Shown one piece after another: positions 33,393 through 42,352 of a stretch of 64,000 nucleotides of DNA. Source of the DNA: Lachnospiraceae bacterium YSB2008 (GTDB lineage Bacteria > Bacillota > Clostridia > Lachnospirales > Lachnospiraceae); contig JHWR01000011.1 in NCBI GenBank assembly GCA_000687655.1, positions 1 to 64,000 on the forward strand, in the 5' to 3' direction. Below the pieces are notes generated by a model. It did no database searches. It was not told where the DNA came from and saw nothing but the letters and a program-made list of their open reading frames with translations. The first letter of the stretch is position 1; every line of letters begins with the position of its first letter. A program made the position numbers and the translations under genes.

Positions 33393-34907
33393 CTATTTGT
33401 AAGTACGCATGTCTATCTCTTTAACTCCACCATCATTATAAACATATATTGATACATAATTATCATATCCTGAATCTGTATACTCGTATTCATAATACTC
33501 TAATGTATCAGAATAATATGGTTCATCCTCAGGCTGGCCATATGCAGAAACGACATCATTTACGTTGCTTCCAAATGTAATGCCCTTCGGAAGAATAACC
33601 TCAGGATAACTCTCATCGCCCCAGCTGATATCGAAATTAACCTTTGAAACAGAGCAATCAGTGATAGCACAATTACCATTTCCATAGTTTGTAAAGCCAA
33701 CATAAAGTCTGAAGCCCGGATAATTTGGATGTGTCATGGAGAATACACACAGAGTATCTGAACCCGGATCAAGGTAGTAATCATCATCCTCTTCCCAGTC
33801 AGCTGTATCATATGTCCATCCTGCATCAGTCAGCTCTTTGAAATCAAATGGAATCTGATATACCTTTCCATCCAGTTTGAACTGCATTGCCATTACATCA
33901 TCTGAAAGGCCTGATGCATCACCTAAACCGCCCTGGCCGCCGGCATTAGTCGGATCATTTGTAGCAGGTTCAGTAGATGTCTCTGTTGTCGGATCTGTAG
34001 ATGTTTCTGTTGTCGGATCAGTACCATCAGGAGGATTAGTATTCGTTCCGCCACCGGTAGTAGTATTATCTGCTGTTTCAATCTTGATATCTGTATTTGA
34101 AATATTAACTATATAGTATTTATCCTTTATACATGCAACGTTTGCATCATAGATATCTGTAACAGTAACTCCTGTACCGTTAACCTTCTGGTCACAAGGA
34201 ACCTCGATATGTACATTATAGCCTTTTTCAATCTTCTTCATGTTTGAGGTTGTTTTGAAAGTATCAAGCTCAGTAGAAGTCATCTCAACAGCATTATATG
34301 TAATCTGATCGATTTTAAATGTATATAATTCTTTCTTTGTCGTTGCAAGAGCTATATTTGTATCTATAAAAGCTTCTGTATTTGAAGCAGCAGGGAAACA
34401 TGTCTTCATCTTGTCTTTATCAAGAGCATCGTAAGACTCAAAGAAAGCCATGATAACTTCATCAGTATTTGAATATGAGGTTGAAGTACTGCCACCTGAT
34501 CTTGCAACAACTACACCACCTATTATACCGCCAACAAGAATAAGAGCAGCCACAATAATACCTATAATAAGTCCGACATTACTCTTCTTCTCAGGAGGCT
34601 GAGGCGGCATATTCTGAGTATTACCATACCCTGTCATACCTATATTCTGATTCATATCAGGGAATCCTGTCCTCATATTACCCTGATTATTTCCCGGATA
34701 ACCACCCTGCTGGGTATAACTATATCCCTGATCCATTCCTGGATAACCACCCTGCTGGGTATAGCCTGTATTCGGAATCTGCGGTCCGCCCTGCTGGGTA
34801 TAGCCCGTGTTCGGAATCTGCGGTCCACCCTGTTGAGTGTAGCCTGTATTCATACCCGGCTGACCACTATTATAGCCATAAGGATCATTGCCATAATTAT
34901 AATCCAT
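33393..34907 (-). CDS. Membrane protein with Gly/Tyr/Gln repeats and extracellular domain
   Basis: 504 residues. Residues 18-75 are tandem NTGYTQQGGPQIP-type repeats, then a Met/Asn/Pro-rich stretch, one membrane segment (about 111-135), a first outside domain (SNTDEVIMAFFESYDALDKD, NTF2-like in feel), a Thr/Pro linker with TDPTTETS repeats, and a C-terminal domain (about 330-504) rich in Tyr and Asp. The N-terminal part is cytoplasmic by the positive-inside rule. Lachnospiraceae carry several such proteins with this two-domain layout; function unknown. The start has a GGGGGA ribosome site. Confidence 0.7.
   Translation of the reverse strand: MDYNYGNDPYGYNSGQPGMNTGYTQQGGPQIPNTGYTQQGGPQIPNTGYTQQGGYPGMDQGYSYTQQGGYPGNNQGNMRTGFPDMNQNIGMTGYGNTQNMPPQPPEKKSNVGLIIGIIVAALILVGGIIGGVVVARSGGSTSTSYSNTDEVIMAFFESYDALDKDKMKTCFPAASNTEAFIDTNIALATTKKELYTFKIDQITYNAVEMTSTELDTFKTTSNMKKIEKGYNVHIEVPCDQKVNGTGVTVTDIYDANVACIKDKYYIVNISNTDIKIETADNTTTGGGTNTNPPDGTDPTTETSTDPTTETSTEPATNDPTNAGGQGGLGDASGLSDDVMAMQFKLDGKVYQIPFDFKELTDAGWTYDTADWEEDDDYYLDPGSDTLCVFSMTHPNYPGFRLYVGFTNYGNGNCAITDCSVSKVNFDISWGDESYPEVILPKGITFGSNVNDVVSAYGQPEDEPYYSDTLEYYEYEYTDSGYDNYVSIYVYNDGGVKEIDMRTYK
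34695..34860 (-). repeat. Coding repeats GYTQQGG in membrane protein
   Basis: The DNA block containing CACCCTGCTGGGTATA recurs five times at about 39-60 bp intervals and encodes the GYTQQGG units. Confidence 0.65.
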
Positions 34908-35017
34908 AATAGTTCCCCCTTTACATAAAGAACATCTTTAATTATTTAACTTTACCACATTATGTGAATTGCTTCAATACAGAAAATTCTTTATACAACG
35001 CTGTTTTGCAAACAAAA

Positions 35018-35050
35018 AAGGTCATAACCCGAATCACGGGTCATGACCTT
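35018..35050 (-). terminator. Terminator after tsf
   Basis: Arms AAGGTCATAACCCG and CGGGTCATGACCTT (one mismatch) around AATCA; on the minus strand it is followed by TTTTTTG, 14 bp after the tsf stop. It ends the rpsB-tsf transcript. Confidence 0.85.
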
Positions 35051-35063
35051 CATAAGTCTTAAA

Positions 35064-36164
35064 TTACTTATTCATCTGAGCTGCAACTTCTTCTGCAAAG
35101 TTCTCATTCTTCTTCTCAAGACCTTCGCCTGTTTCAAAACGAACAAACTTCTTGATATCGAACTTGCATCCGTTGTCCTTAGCAACCTTAGCTACATACT
35201 GAGCAACATTTTCCTTATCCTCAGCCTTAACATATGTCTGATCAACAAGGCAGATTTCCTTAAGGTGCTTTGAGAAACGTCCTTCAACAAGACCGTTGAA
35301 AATCTTATTCTCAAGATATTCAGCCTTATGAGCAGCTGCAACATCTCTGAATGCCTGAACTGTTGCATCTGAAAGGAAGTTGAAGAGATACTTGTCATTC
35401 TCCTTCTCCTTAAGAACATCAGCATCATCAGGATTGATAAGGCTCTTCTCAACAGCTTCAGCGATAACAGCCTTAAGAATTGGCTTTGGAAGTGAAGCAG
35501 GATCAGCAAGTGAGCTGTCTACTACGATTTCCTTCTCTTTTGCAAGAGTCTCAGCAGAAATCTCTTCTCTCTTAACATATGAAGGATTCATAGCTGCAAT
35601 CTGCATTGCAATGTTCTTCATAGCCTCTTTAAGTGCATCATTGTTTGAATCAGCCTCAGCCTCAACAAGAACACCGATCTTTCCACCGCTGTGGATGTAT
35701 GATACAACGATATCACCTGTAACCTTCTCAAAACGTCTGATTGTAAGGTTCTCACCGATCTTTGCGATCATAGCCTTGTGATACTCAGCAACTGTTGTGC
35801 TTGCATCATTTGCTGACTGTGCAGCATTGAAAGCATCAACATCAGCATAATCATTCTCATTTATCTGCTTTGCAAGAGACTCAACATAAGTTGTGAATAC
35901 TTCGTTCTTTGCAACGAAGTCTGTCTCTGAATTTACTTCAAGAATTGTAGCTGTCTTATCATCATCTGAAATGTAAGTAGCAACTACACCTTCAGCAGCG
36001 ATTCTTCCTGCCTTCTTCTCAGCAGTTGCAAGTCCCTTCTTTCTGAGGAACTCGATAGCAGCATCGAAATCACCATCTGTCTCTGTAAGTGCCTTCTTGC
36101 AATCCATCATTCCGGCACCGGTCATCTCTCTTAACTTCTTAACATCAGCAGCTGTAATAGCCAT
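35064..36164 (-). CDS. tsf: Elongation factor Ts with internal insertion
   Basis: 366 residues against about 280-310 in most bacteria. The N-terminal UBA domain and EF-Tu-contact motif are typical (VKKLREMTGAGMMDCKKALT, TDFVAKN), and the end matches normal EF-Ts (EICLVDQTYV, FVRFETGEG, NFAEEVAAQ). Between about residues 215 and 290 there is an extra stretch rich in Asp, Ala and Lys (SSLADPASLPKPILKAVIAE, EKENDKYLFNFLSDATVQAF) inside the second core/coiled-coil region. It exchanges GDP on EF-Tu. It lies 19 bp after rpsB. Confidence 0.95.
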   Translation of the reverse strand: MAITAADVKKLREMTGAGMMDCKKALTETDGDFDAAIEFLRKKGLATAEKKAGRIAAEGVVATYISDDDKTATILEVNSETDFVAKNEVFTTYVESLAKQINENDYADVDAFNAAQSANDASTTVAEYHKAMIAKIGENLTIRRFEKVTGDIVVSYIHSGGKIGVLVEAEADSNNDALKEAMKNIAMQIAAMNPSYVKREEISAETLAKEKEIVVDSSLADPASLPKPILKAVIAEAVEKSLINPDDADVLKEKENDKYLFNFLSDATVQAFRDVAAAHKAEYLENKIFNGLVEGRFSKHLKEICLVDQTYVKAEDKENVAQYVAKVAKDNGCKFDIKKFVRFETGEGLEKKNENFAEEVAAQMNK

Positions 36165-36183
36165 CTTAGTTACCTCCTATATC

Positions 36184-36927
36184 TTACTCTTCTGCATCTG
36201 CAGCAGCTGATTCAGCCTCTGCCTCTGCAACAGACTCAGCGTCTGCACCCTCACTTGCTTCGATAACAGCATCAGCAAGCTTACCTACTATAAGCTTAAC
36301 TGCACGGATAGCATCATCATTACCAGGTATTACATAATCAAGCTCATCAGGATCACAGTTTGTATCAGCTATACCGATAAGCGGAATACCAAGTGCATGT
36401 GCTTCATTTACACAGATTCTCTCCTTGTGAGGATCTACGATAAATATCATATCAGGAACCTTCTTCATCTCCTTGATACCGCCAAGGTTCTTCTGAAGCT
36501 TCTCCATTTCCTTCTTAATGTTTACAACTTCCTTCTTTGGAAGACGATCAAATGTACCGTCTGCTTCCATCTTCTCATACTTCTTAAGAGTCTCAATACG
36601 GCTCTGGATTGTACGGAAGTTAGTAAGCATACCACCAAGCCATCTCTGATTTACATAGTACATACCACATCTCTCAGCTTCAGACTGAACCGACTCCTGA
36701 GCCTGCTTCTTTGTACCAACGAAAAGGATCTTGCCGCCTTCAGCTACGCAATCGAATACAGCCTTGTAAGCTGAATCCATCATTACTACTGACTTCTGAA
36801 GATCGATGATGTGAATACCATTACGCTCAGTATAAATATACTCAGCCATCTTAGGATTCCATCTTCTTGTCTGATGTCCGAAATGAACACCTGCCTCGAG
36901 TAACTGCTTCATTGAAATAACGCTCAT
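36184..36927 (-). CDS. rpsB: 30S ribosomal protein S2
   Basis: 247 residues. S2 signatures: [72 protein letters not shown]. The C-terminus is an Ala/Glu-rich tail (about 225-247). It is the first gene of rpsB-tsf and has a structured 110-nt leader. Confidence 0.97.
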   Translation of the reverse strand: MSVISMKQLLEAGVHFGHQTRRWNPKMAEYIYTERNGIHIIDLQKSVVMMDSAYKAVFDCVAEGGKILFVGTKKQAQESVQSEAERCGMYYVNQRWLGGMLTNFRTIQSRIETLKKYEKMEADGTFDRLPKKEVVNIKKEMEKLQKNLGGIKEMKKVPDMIFIVDPHKERICVNEAHALGIPLIGIADTNCDPDELDYVIPGNDDAIRAVKLIVGKLADAVIEASEGADAESVAEAEAESAAADAEE

Positions 36928-37066
36928 AATATACCTCCTTGGTTATAAATCTTCTGCAGAAGTCCAGCGTTATGGGATTATCAACCTTATCGGCACCTGT
37001 CATCCCGACCTCTGCATGTATTTTTAGCGCAAGTGCTATAATATCACAAAAAAATAGCTCCGTAAA
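36928..37066 (-). promoter_or_regulatory. rpsB promoter and structured leader
   Basis: The minus-strand promoter TTTACG (37066-37061)-17 bp-TATTAT (37043-37038) overlaps the upstream terminator. The ~100-nt leader then contains GGGAT...ATCCC closing a region with CAGGTGCCGATAAGG and a second perfect hairpin CTTCTGCAGAAG, ending at the AAGGAGG of rpsB. A ribosomal-protein autoregulatory leader is a reasonable guess, but I do not recognise a named family. Confidence 0.5.
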
Positions 37067-37107
37067 GCGAAAAATCTAACTTTTTTCAACTTTTTGGAGC
37101 TATTTTT
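37050..37107. terminator. Terminator after the MltG-like gene
   Basis: Outer arms AAAAATAGCTCC (37050-37061) and GGAGCTATTTTT (37096-37107) enclose an AT-rich loop. On the minus strand it follows the stop at 37132 and ends in a T run. It overlaps the rpsB promoter. Confidence 0.7.
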
Positions 37108-37131
37108 CTGTTTTATTCTTCTATAACTAAA

Positions 37132-37776
37132 TTACTTCTCAATAAGCACCTTAGCAGCATCTTCATATGACATGCCTTTCTTCATCTTGTACTTTCCGAC
37201 ACTGATCATTCTGTCATATCCTTTGCTTACAAGATAGCTGTTAAACTTTTTGTCATCATCTACTACTCCAAGTCTTTCCAGGAGTTCAGAAACTGTCTCA
37301 GAATACATACCTTCTTTGATCTCTACTTCTACTGTTCCGCCCTTACCACTCTCAGTAGTTTTCTCTGTAGTAGCTTCAGTTTTCTTTTCAGTAGTAGCCT
37401 CGGTCTTTTTCTCGGTTGTTGCTTCTGTCTTCTTTTCAGTAGCGGCCTCGGTCTTCTTCTCGGTTGTTGCTTCCGTCGTAGCTTCAGTTTCTTTTTCAGT
37501 AGTAGCTTCTGTAGTAGCCTCGGTTTCTTTCTCAGTAGTAGCTTCGGTCTTCTTTTCCGTAGTTGCTTCTGTCTTTTTCTCGGTCGTAGCCTCGGTCTTC
37601 TTCTCCGTCGTAGCTTCAGTCTTCTTTTCAGCTACTTCTTCAGTAGTAGCCTCGGTTTTATTTTTGATTTTATCTTCTTTAAGCTTTGTAATAGTGCCTC
37701 TGGTAGCAGTAAACATTATCAGGGCACCGATGAGAATACCTATACCGATACCTCTAAGCATATAATTCTTATTCAT
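37132..37776 (-). CDS. Repeat-linker membrane protein with MltG/YceG LysM-like end
   Basis: 214 residues from the ATG at 37776; a longer frame to 37821 overlaps the upstream gene. One membrane segment (about 6-26) is followed by about 12 copies of EKKTEATT (residues 45-150), a rigid or extended linker, then a C-terminal domain (about 160-214: VSELLERLGVVDDDKKFNSY, GKYKMKKGMSYEDAAKVL) like the LysM-like part of endolytic transglycosylase MltG/YceG but without the catalytic domain. It begins 5 bp after the SwrB-like stop, so it belongs to the che-linked operon. Function unknown. Confidence 0.7.
   Translation of the reverse strand: MNKNYMLRGIGIGILIGALIMFTATRGTITKLKEDKIKNKTEATTEEVAEKKTEATTEKKTEATTEKKTEATTEKKTEATTEKETEATTEATTEKETEATTEATTEKKTEAATEKKTEATTEKKTEATTEKKTEATTEKTTESGKGGTVEVEIKEGMYSETVSELLERLGVVDDDKKFNSYLVSKGYDRMISVGKYKMKKGMSYEDAAKVLIEK
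37340..37655 (-). repeat. Coding tandem repeat KKTEATTE
   Basis: About a dozen 24-bp units encoding EKKTEATT, with synonymous variation between units and a local variant EKETEATT near the middle. Expansion by slippage is likely. Confidence 0.75.
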
Positions 37777-37780
37777 CGCA

Positions 37781-39223
37781 TTATCCTCTCTTATTTGTAT
37801 CAATGCACTTCTTAACTTCACTAACGCCTATATGAAGAACCTTGGATATCTCAAGGATACTGAAACCGGCGTTATACATGCCCATGATATTTTCTTCTTT
37901 ATTGTTACTGCTTATTTCAATTCCTTCCTGAAGAAGCATTTCGTCGAGATTGTTTCCTGATGAAACTTCTTCTTCATCCTCATCATCGAAATCGTCATCA
38001 TCGTCATCATCAAGGATTCCATCGAACTCATCCGGCTCGTCATCTACATAATCTTCCTCGTCGTCTTCGTCCTCTTCTTCGTCTTCTTCCTCGTCGTATT
38101 CTTCTTCGACTTCCTCTTCCTCAACTGCTTCTTCTTCAGCAGTTTCCTCTTCTTCAGCTATCTCTTCTTCGACTTCCTCTTCCTCAGTCGCCTCTTCTTC
38201 AACTGCTTCTTCAGCTTCCTCAGCAGCCTCTTCTTCAACTGCTTCTTCAGCTTCCTCTTCAGCCTCTTCTTCAACTGCTTCTTCAGCTTCCTCAGCAGCC
38301 TCTTCTTCAACTGCTTCTTCAGCTTCCTCAGCAGCCTCTTCTTCAACTGCTTCTTCAGCTTCCTCAGCAACCTCCTCTTCAACTGCTTCTTCAGCTTCCT
38401 CTACAGCCCCTTCTTCAACTGCTTCTTCAGTTTCCTCAGCAACCTCTTCTTCAACTGCTTTTTCAGATGTCGCTTCTACAGGTACAGCAACAGGAACAGC
38501 AGGAATATTTGCGATCTTTTCATCCATTTCCTGAGCTTTTACATCAAACTCCTGAAGCTTTTCGTCTAATCCCTGAAGTTTCTCGTCAAGCCCCTGAAGC
38601 TTTTCATCAAGCCCCTGTGACTTTTCATCAAACTGCTGTATTTTTGCATCTATATCTGCGTTAGCCTTCTCAAGGCTCTCTTTATACTCATCTACAAGAT
38701 TAAGAGAAAGCTTAAGATTCTTCTCTTTATCAAGAATCATGTTATAAACAGAATCAGCAGCTTCCTTATTCTTGTTGAGATCCTCTTTTATAGCTCCATA
38801 ATTATTATCAAATTCAGCGATCTTTGAATTTGCTGACTCTTCAAGTGCCTGCATCTTGCCATCTATCATCTCAGATGCCTTTTTGTCATTCTCAACCAGG
38901 CGCTCATCAAACTTCTTATCACTTTCCTTGATGGCATCATCTATCTTCTTCTCAACTGATTCCGTAACTGAATCTTTCTTAGTCTTTGTATACTCATTGA
39001 TATATCCGTCTACAAGGCTCTTGATATGATTTCTGTCTTTTCTGGACAATTCTTTAGGAACGCCCGTCGTCAAAGGAACATTTTTATCAATCTCTTCTGC
39101 CTTTTCAGCAGCAGCACCCTCTTCATCATCAGCAGTTTCAGGAAAACTGTCTGTAAGCAGATAACTTGCTACAATACAGATGATTGCAAGAATTATTGAA
39201 ATTATTAAAGCTACTACAGTCAT
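37781..39223 (-). CDS. SwrB/DUF6115-type coiled-coil protein with acidic repeats
   Basis: 480 residues, far longer than Bacillus SwrB (about 170). An N-terminal membrane segment (5-25) is followed by a long coiled coil (about 70-250, with LDEKLQG repeats), an extremely acidic repeat region (about 255-440, EEAEEAVEEE units, then an Asp/Glu run), and a small C-terminal helix-turn-helix-like domain (NIMGMYNAGFSILEISKVLH, VSEVKKCID). The same small end domain closes SwrB/YlxL, which sits between sigD and rpsB in Bacillus; this gene sits between cheD and rpsB. In Bacillus SwrB promotes flagellar export and assembly. Its role here, without flagellar genes beside it, is open. Confidence 0.75.
   Translation of the reverse strand: MTVVALIISIILAIICIVASYLLTDSFPETADDEEGAAAEKAEEIDKNVPLTTGVPKELSRKDRNHIKSLVDGYINEYTKTKKDSVTESVEKKIDDAIKESDKKFDERLVENDKKASEMIDGKMQALEESANSKIAEFDNNYGAIKEDLNKNKEAADSVYNMILDKEKNLKLSLNLVDEYKESLEKANADIDAKIQQFDEKSQGLDEKLQGLDEKLQGLDEKLQEFDVKAQEMDEKIANIPAVPVAVPVEATSEKAVEEEVAEETEEAVEEGAVEEAEEAVEEEVAEEAEEAVEEEAAEEAEEAVEEEAAEEAEEAVEEEAEEEAEEAVEEEAAEEAEEAVEEEATEEEEVEEEIAEEEETAEEEAVEEEEVEEEYDEEEDEEEDEDDEEDYVDDEPDEFDGILDDDDDDDFDDEDEEEVSSGNNLDEMLLQEGIEISSNNKEENIMGMYNAGFSILEISKVLHIGVSEVKKCIDTNKRG
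38100..38480 (-). repeat. Coding tandem repeat EEAEEAVEEE
   Basis: Repeats of about 30-36 bp encoding VEEEAAEEAEEA occur some eight times with very high DNA identity (the block CAACTGCTTCTTCAGC recurs). It is prone to length change. Confidence 0.75.
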
Positions 39224-39241
39224 AATATATCTCCTTAAGTA

Positions 39242-39715
39242 TTAAATAATATATGTATTCATTCCAGGGATTTTCACAGTCATATCCTTGGTAGAAGGAT
39301 CAAATGTAACGGTCCGGCTTTTGCTTCCGCCAACATCGGATGCTATTATCTCTATTCTGTATTTTTCAAGATTCTTCTTAACAGCCTCAATATTTCTGTC
39401 GCCTATTGCCATCCTGTCATTTGTTGTTTCAAACATCCTAGCACCGCCACACATTTTTGCCTTAAGCGTTGCACGGCGAACTCCATGTTTTGAAAGTTCA
39501 TCAATCATGTTTTTTATTCCGGAATCAGCATATTTAAAAATATTCTTATCTTCTCCCGGATTATTCGGCATCATTATATGTATCATACCACAAGTGTTCG
39601 AAAAATAACTGTAAAGCACAAGGCCTATACAGGAACCAAGTGCAACGGTCATAATTTTATCCGGAGCCGTGCAGATCCTGAACTCTGAAATCCCCACATT
39701 TATGGTTTCAGACAT
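39242..39715 (-). CDS. cheD: Chemoreceptor glutamine deamidase CheD
   Basis: 157 residues. Catalytic Cys and His are visible in VALGSCIGLVLYS and CGMIHIMMPN, with the KMCGGARMFETTND motif. CheD deamidates receptor glutamines and, in Bacillus, activates receptors under CheC control; no cheC is present nearby. The start overlaps the cheW stop by 8 bp. Confidence 0.93.
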   Translation of the reverse strand: MSETINVGISEFRICTAPDKIMTVALGSCIGLVLYSYFSNTCGMIHIMMPNNPGEDKNIFKYADSGIKNMIDELSKHGVRRATLKAKMCGGARMFETTNDRMAIGDRNIEAVKKNLEKYRIEIIASDVGGSKSRTVTFDPSTKDMTVKIPGMNTYII

Positions 39716-40169
39716 CTCTTCTCTCCTTTATAGCTCCAATGAATTCGAAAACAGCATTTAGATCCAGAATGCTGATAAGATTGTCATCTGTTCTGAGTAT
39801 TCCCTTGATAAACTTTCTGTTTTCGATAGTATCAGAAACTTCATCAGAATACCTGTCATGTTCTACGCTGACAACATCATTCACTCTGTCTGCCAGAAAA
39901 GCTATTTCCTGTTTATCCTCATCCTGAACTATTACTATTCTGGTTTCATCGTCATAAGGCGCATCTTCAAATCCCAGAAATCTTCTGAGACTTACAACCG
40001 GAATAATAAGACCTCTGACATTTATAACACCAATGAATATATCATTCGTAAGAGGCACCGGAGTGATATTTGTATATCTTATGATACTTATGATATCGAA
40101 AAGATCTATACCATAGTATTCTCTTCCAAGATTAAGAGATATTATACGATAATCCCCTGAATCGCCCAT
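39708..40169 (-). CDS. cheW: Chemotaxis adaptor protein CheW
   Basis: 153 residues from the ATG at 40169 (GGGAG 8 bases upstream); an extension into cheA is unlikely. Family motifs: YGIDLFDIISIIRYTNITPV, IGVINVRGLIIPVVSLRRFL, FIKGILRTDDNLISILDL. CheW links CheA to chemoreceptors. It is 16 bp after cheA and overlaps cheD. Confidence 0.92.
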   Translation of the reverse strand: MGDSGDYRIISLNLGREYYGIDLFDIISIIRYTNITPVPLTNDIFIGVINVRGLIIPVVSLRRFLGFEDAPYDDETRIVIVQDEDKQEIAFLADRVNDVVSVEHDRYSDEVSDTIENRKFIKGILRTDDNLISILDLNAVFEFIGAIKERRDV

Positions 40170-40185
40170 AATATTTCTCCCTAAA

Positions 40186-42333
40186 TCAGAACAATGCATT
40201 TGGATCAAGAATAAGCGCTACATTTCCATTTCCGAGTATAGTAGAACCGCTTATAATCTTCGGTGCGTCAATGTAATCTCCTATAGGCTTGATTACAATT
40301 TCCTGCTGACCTATATATCCATCAATAACTATACCACATGCCTTTTTGTTCTTTCTGACTATTGCAACAATAATCTCGTCATCGTCATTATATGATATAT
40401 CACTGAGTCTGAAGTATTCCTTCATGAATATAAGCGGAATAACTTCACCTCTCAGATCTATAAATGGCTTATCCTGAATATAGTTAACATCCTTATACTT
40501 AACTATTTCTACAATCGAAATAGTACTTGTTGGAATCGCGTAGGCTTCTCCTGCTATATTGACCATGAGAGCTTTAATGATAGCAAGTGTAAGCGGAAGC
40601 CTTATGATAAATGCACTGCCTTTACCAAGTTCGGATTCAACAGTAACGTCTCCTCCAAGGCCTTCTATCTTGTTCTTTACTACATCAAGGCCAACTCCTC
40701 TACCTGAAACATCAGAAACCTTCTCTGCAGTTGAGAACGAAGGTCTGAACAGAAGTCCTATAATATCATCCTGTGACATTACCTTGGCTTCTTCAGGTGT
40801 AACACTGCCACTCTTAAGTGCTTTTGCAAGAACCTTCTCAGTATCTATACCGCCACCGTCATCAGAAACACGTATTATAACGTTATCTCCAACCTGACTG
40901 GCATCTATCCAGATATTTCCAACCGGATCTTTACCAAGTTTAACTCTGGTTTCAGCATCTTCAAGTCCGTGATCTGCAGAATTCCTGATCATATGCATGA
41001 TAGGATCGCCAATCTCATCTATAACTGTACGATCAAGCTCCGTATCCTCACCAGAGATATGAAGTTCTATCTCTTTATCAAGCTTCTTGGCAAGGTCTCT
41101 TACCATTCTGTGGAAACGGCTCAGGACACTGTCAATAGGAACCATCCTTACCCTCATGACAGATTCATGAAGATTGGATGTGATTCTGTCAAGATAATCC
41201 ATATCCTGCTTATAATTCTTGACACGTGCACTGTCCTTTACATTTTCAGAGATAACTTTTGAACCGGCTATGATAGTATTCTTGGCAATGATAAGCTCAC
41301 TGACAAGATTCATAAGATTATCAAGTTTTTCAATATCCACCCTTACAGAATGGTTTGCAACTGTCTTCTTTTTAACTTTAGCTGCATTATCATCCACAGG
41401 ACCGGGCTTAGTAGGTTTTGCTACAGGAGCGTCAGGAGTTTCCTTCTTCTCCTCAGTTTCTTCTTTGTATTCTTTTAATTCTTCACCTTTAAGGACTGTG
41501 ACTTCAAGCTTTTCCATCTCAGCAATCCTTGAAAGGCGTTTCTCAACATCTTCTTTTGTAAGTGCAGTAAGTATGATCATTGAAAAATCAAAATCAAACT
41601 TCTCATCTTCAATATCCTGAGCTGAAGGTGAAAGCTTAATTATCTCAGCTTTTCCTTCGAGCTTCTTGAATACCATAAAAGCTCTTACACTCTTAAGAAG
41701 GCATCCACTGTCAATGGTAACAGAAATTAATATACAATTCTGACCTTCTGCTTCTGCTTCCTTTATTGCATCAATCTCAAACTGAGTCATACGCAGAACT
41801 ATATCTCTGTGAGATTCAGTCCCTGACGATTCATCCTGAGAATTCGATTCACTTTTAGCTGTAGTTGATTCTTTTTTAGATTTACTGTCTTTCTTTGAAT
41901 CTTCCTTCTTCGTAGCTTTCTTTTTGGGTGCTTCTTTGTCAGAACCGGCGTTACCGCCCAGATATTTACCGAGCTTGTCCAGAAGTTCCTGATTGTCATC
42001 TGTACCTTCGTCAGCTGAATTACTGATATTTCCAAGATAATCCTGAATAGCGTCAAGACACTTGAAAAGAAGATCCACAAGATCTGAATCAACTGTAAGT
42101 GTACCTTCTCTTACAAGCGAGAACACACTTTCCATATCATGAGTAAGTCTTTGCAGTCTGACAAAGCCCAAGCTCCCTGATGTACCTTTGAGAGAATGCG
42201 CTGCACGGAAAATCTCATTTATGGTTTCCTGATCATCAGGAGTCTTTTCAAGCACAAGAACCCTCTCATTCAGATTCTCAAGATGCTCACCGGACTCATC
42301 AAGAAACATTTCCAATAATTCTTGTTGATTCAT
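40186..42333 (-). CDS. cheA: Chemotaxis histidine kinase CheA
   Basis: 715 residues with all five domains. P1: phospho-acceptor His46 in FRAAHSLKGTSGSLGF. P2: about 175-285 after a Lys/Ser-rich linker. P3 dimerisation: about 330-400 (VRVDIEKLDNLMNLVSELII). P4 ATPase: N box HMIRNSADHGLED, G1 VSDDGGGID, G2 GRGVGLDVVK. P5: CheW-like regulatory domain to the C-terminus. Kinase residues are intact. It starts 19 bp after the codY stop, where flgB and the rest of the fla/che operon would lie in relatives. CheY, CheB, CheR and receptors are not in the window. Confidence 0.95.
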   Translation of the reverse strand: MNQQELLEMFLDESGEHLENLNERVLVLEKTPDDQETINEIFRAAHSLKGTSGSLGFVRLQRLTHDMESVFSLVREGTLTVDSDLVDLLFKCLDAIQDYLGNISNSADEGTDDNQELLDKLGKYLGGNAGSDKEAPKKKATKKEDSKKDSKSKKESTTAKSESNSQDESSGTESHRDIVLRMTQFEIDAIKEAEAEGQNCILISVTIDSGCLLKSVRAFMVFKKLEGKAEIIKLSPSAQDIEDEKFDFDFSMIILTALTKEDVEKRLSRIAEMEKLEVTVLKGEELKEYKEETEEKKETPDAPVAKPTKPGPVDDNAAKVKKKTVANHSVRVDIEKLDNLMNLVSELIIAKNTIIAGSKVISENVKDSARVKNYKQDMDYLDRITSNLHESVMRVRMVPIDSVLSRFHRMVRDLAKKLDKEIELHISGEDTELDRTVIDEIGDPIMHMIRNSADHGLEDAETRVKLGKDPVGNIWIDASQVGDNVIIRVSDDGGGIDTEKVLAKALKSGSVTPEEAKVMSQDDIIGLLFRPSFSTAEKVSDVSGRGVGLDVVKNKIEGLGGDVTVESELGKGSAFIIRLPLTLAIIKALMVNIAGEAYAIPTSTISIVEIVKYKDVNYIQDKPFIDLRGEVIPLIFMKEYFRLSDISYNDDDEIIVAIVRKNKKACGIVIDGYIGQQEIVIKPIGDYIDAPKIISGSTILGNGNVALILDPNALF

Positions 42334-42352
42334 ACTGACACCACCTCAGTCA

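Noticed and set aside
37250-38664. Long plus-strand open frames (Ser/Val-rich and Leu/Arg-rich) opposite the repeat proteins
   Set aside because: Antisense readings of the KKTEATTE and EEAEEAVEEE repeats; no ribosome sites and unnatural composition.
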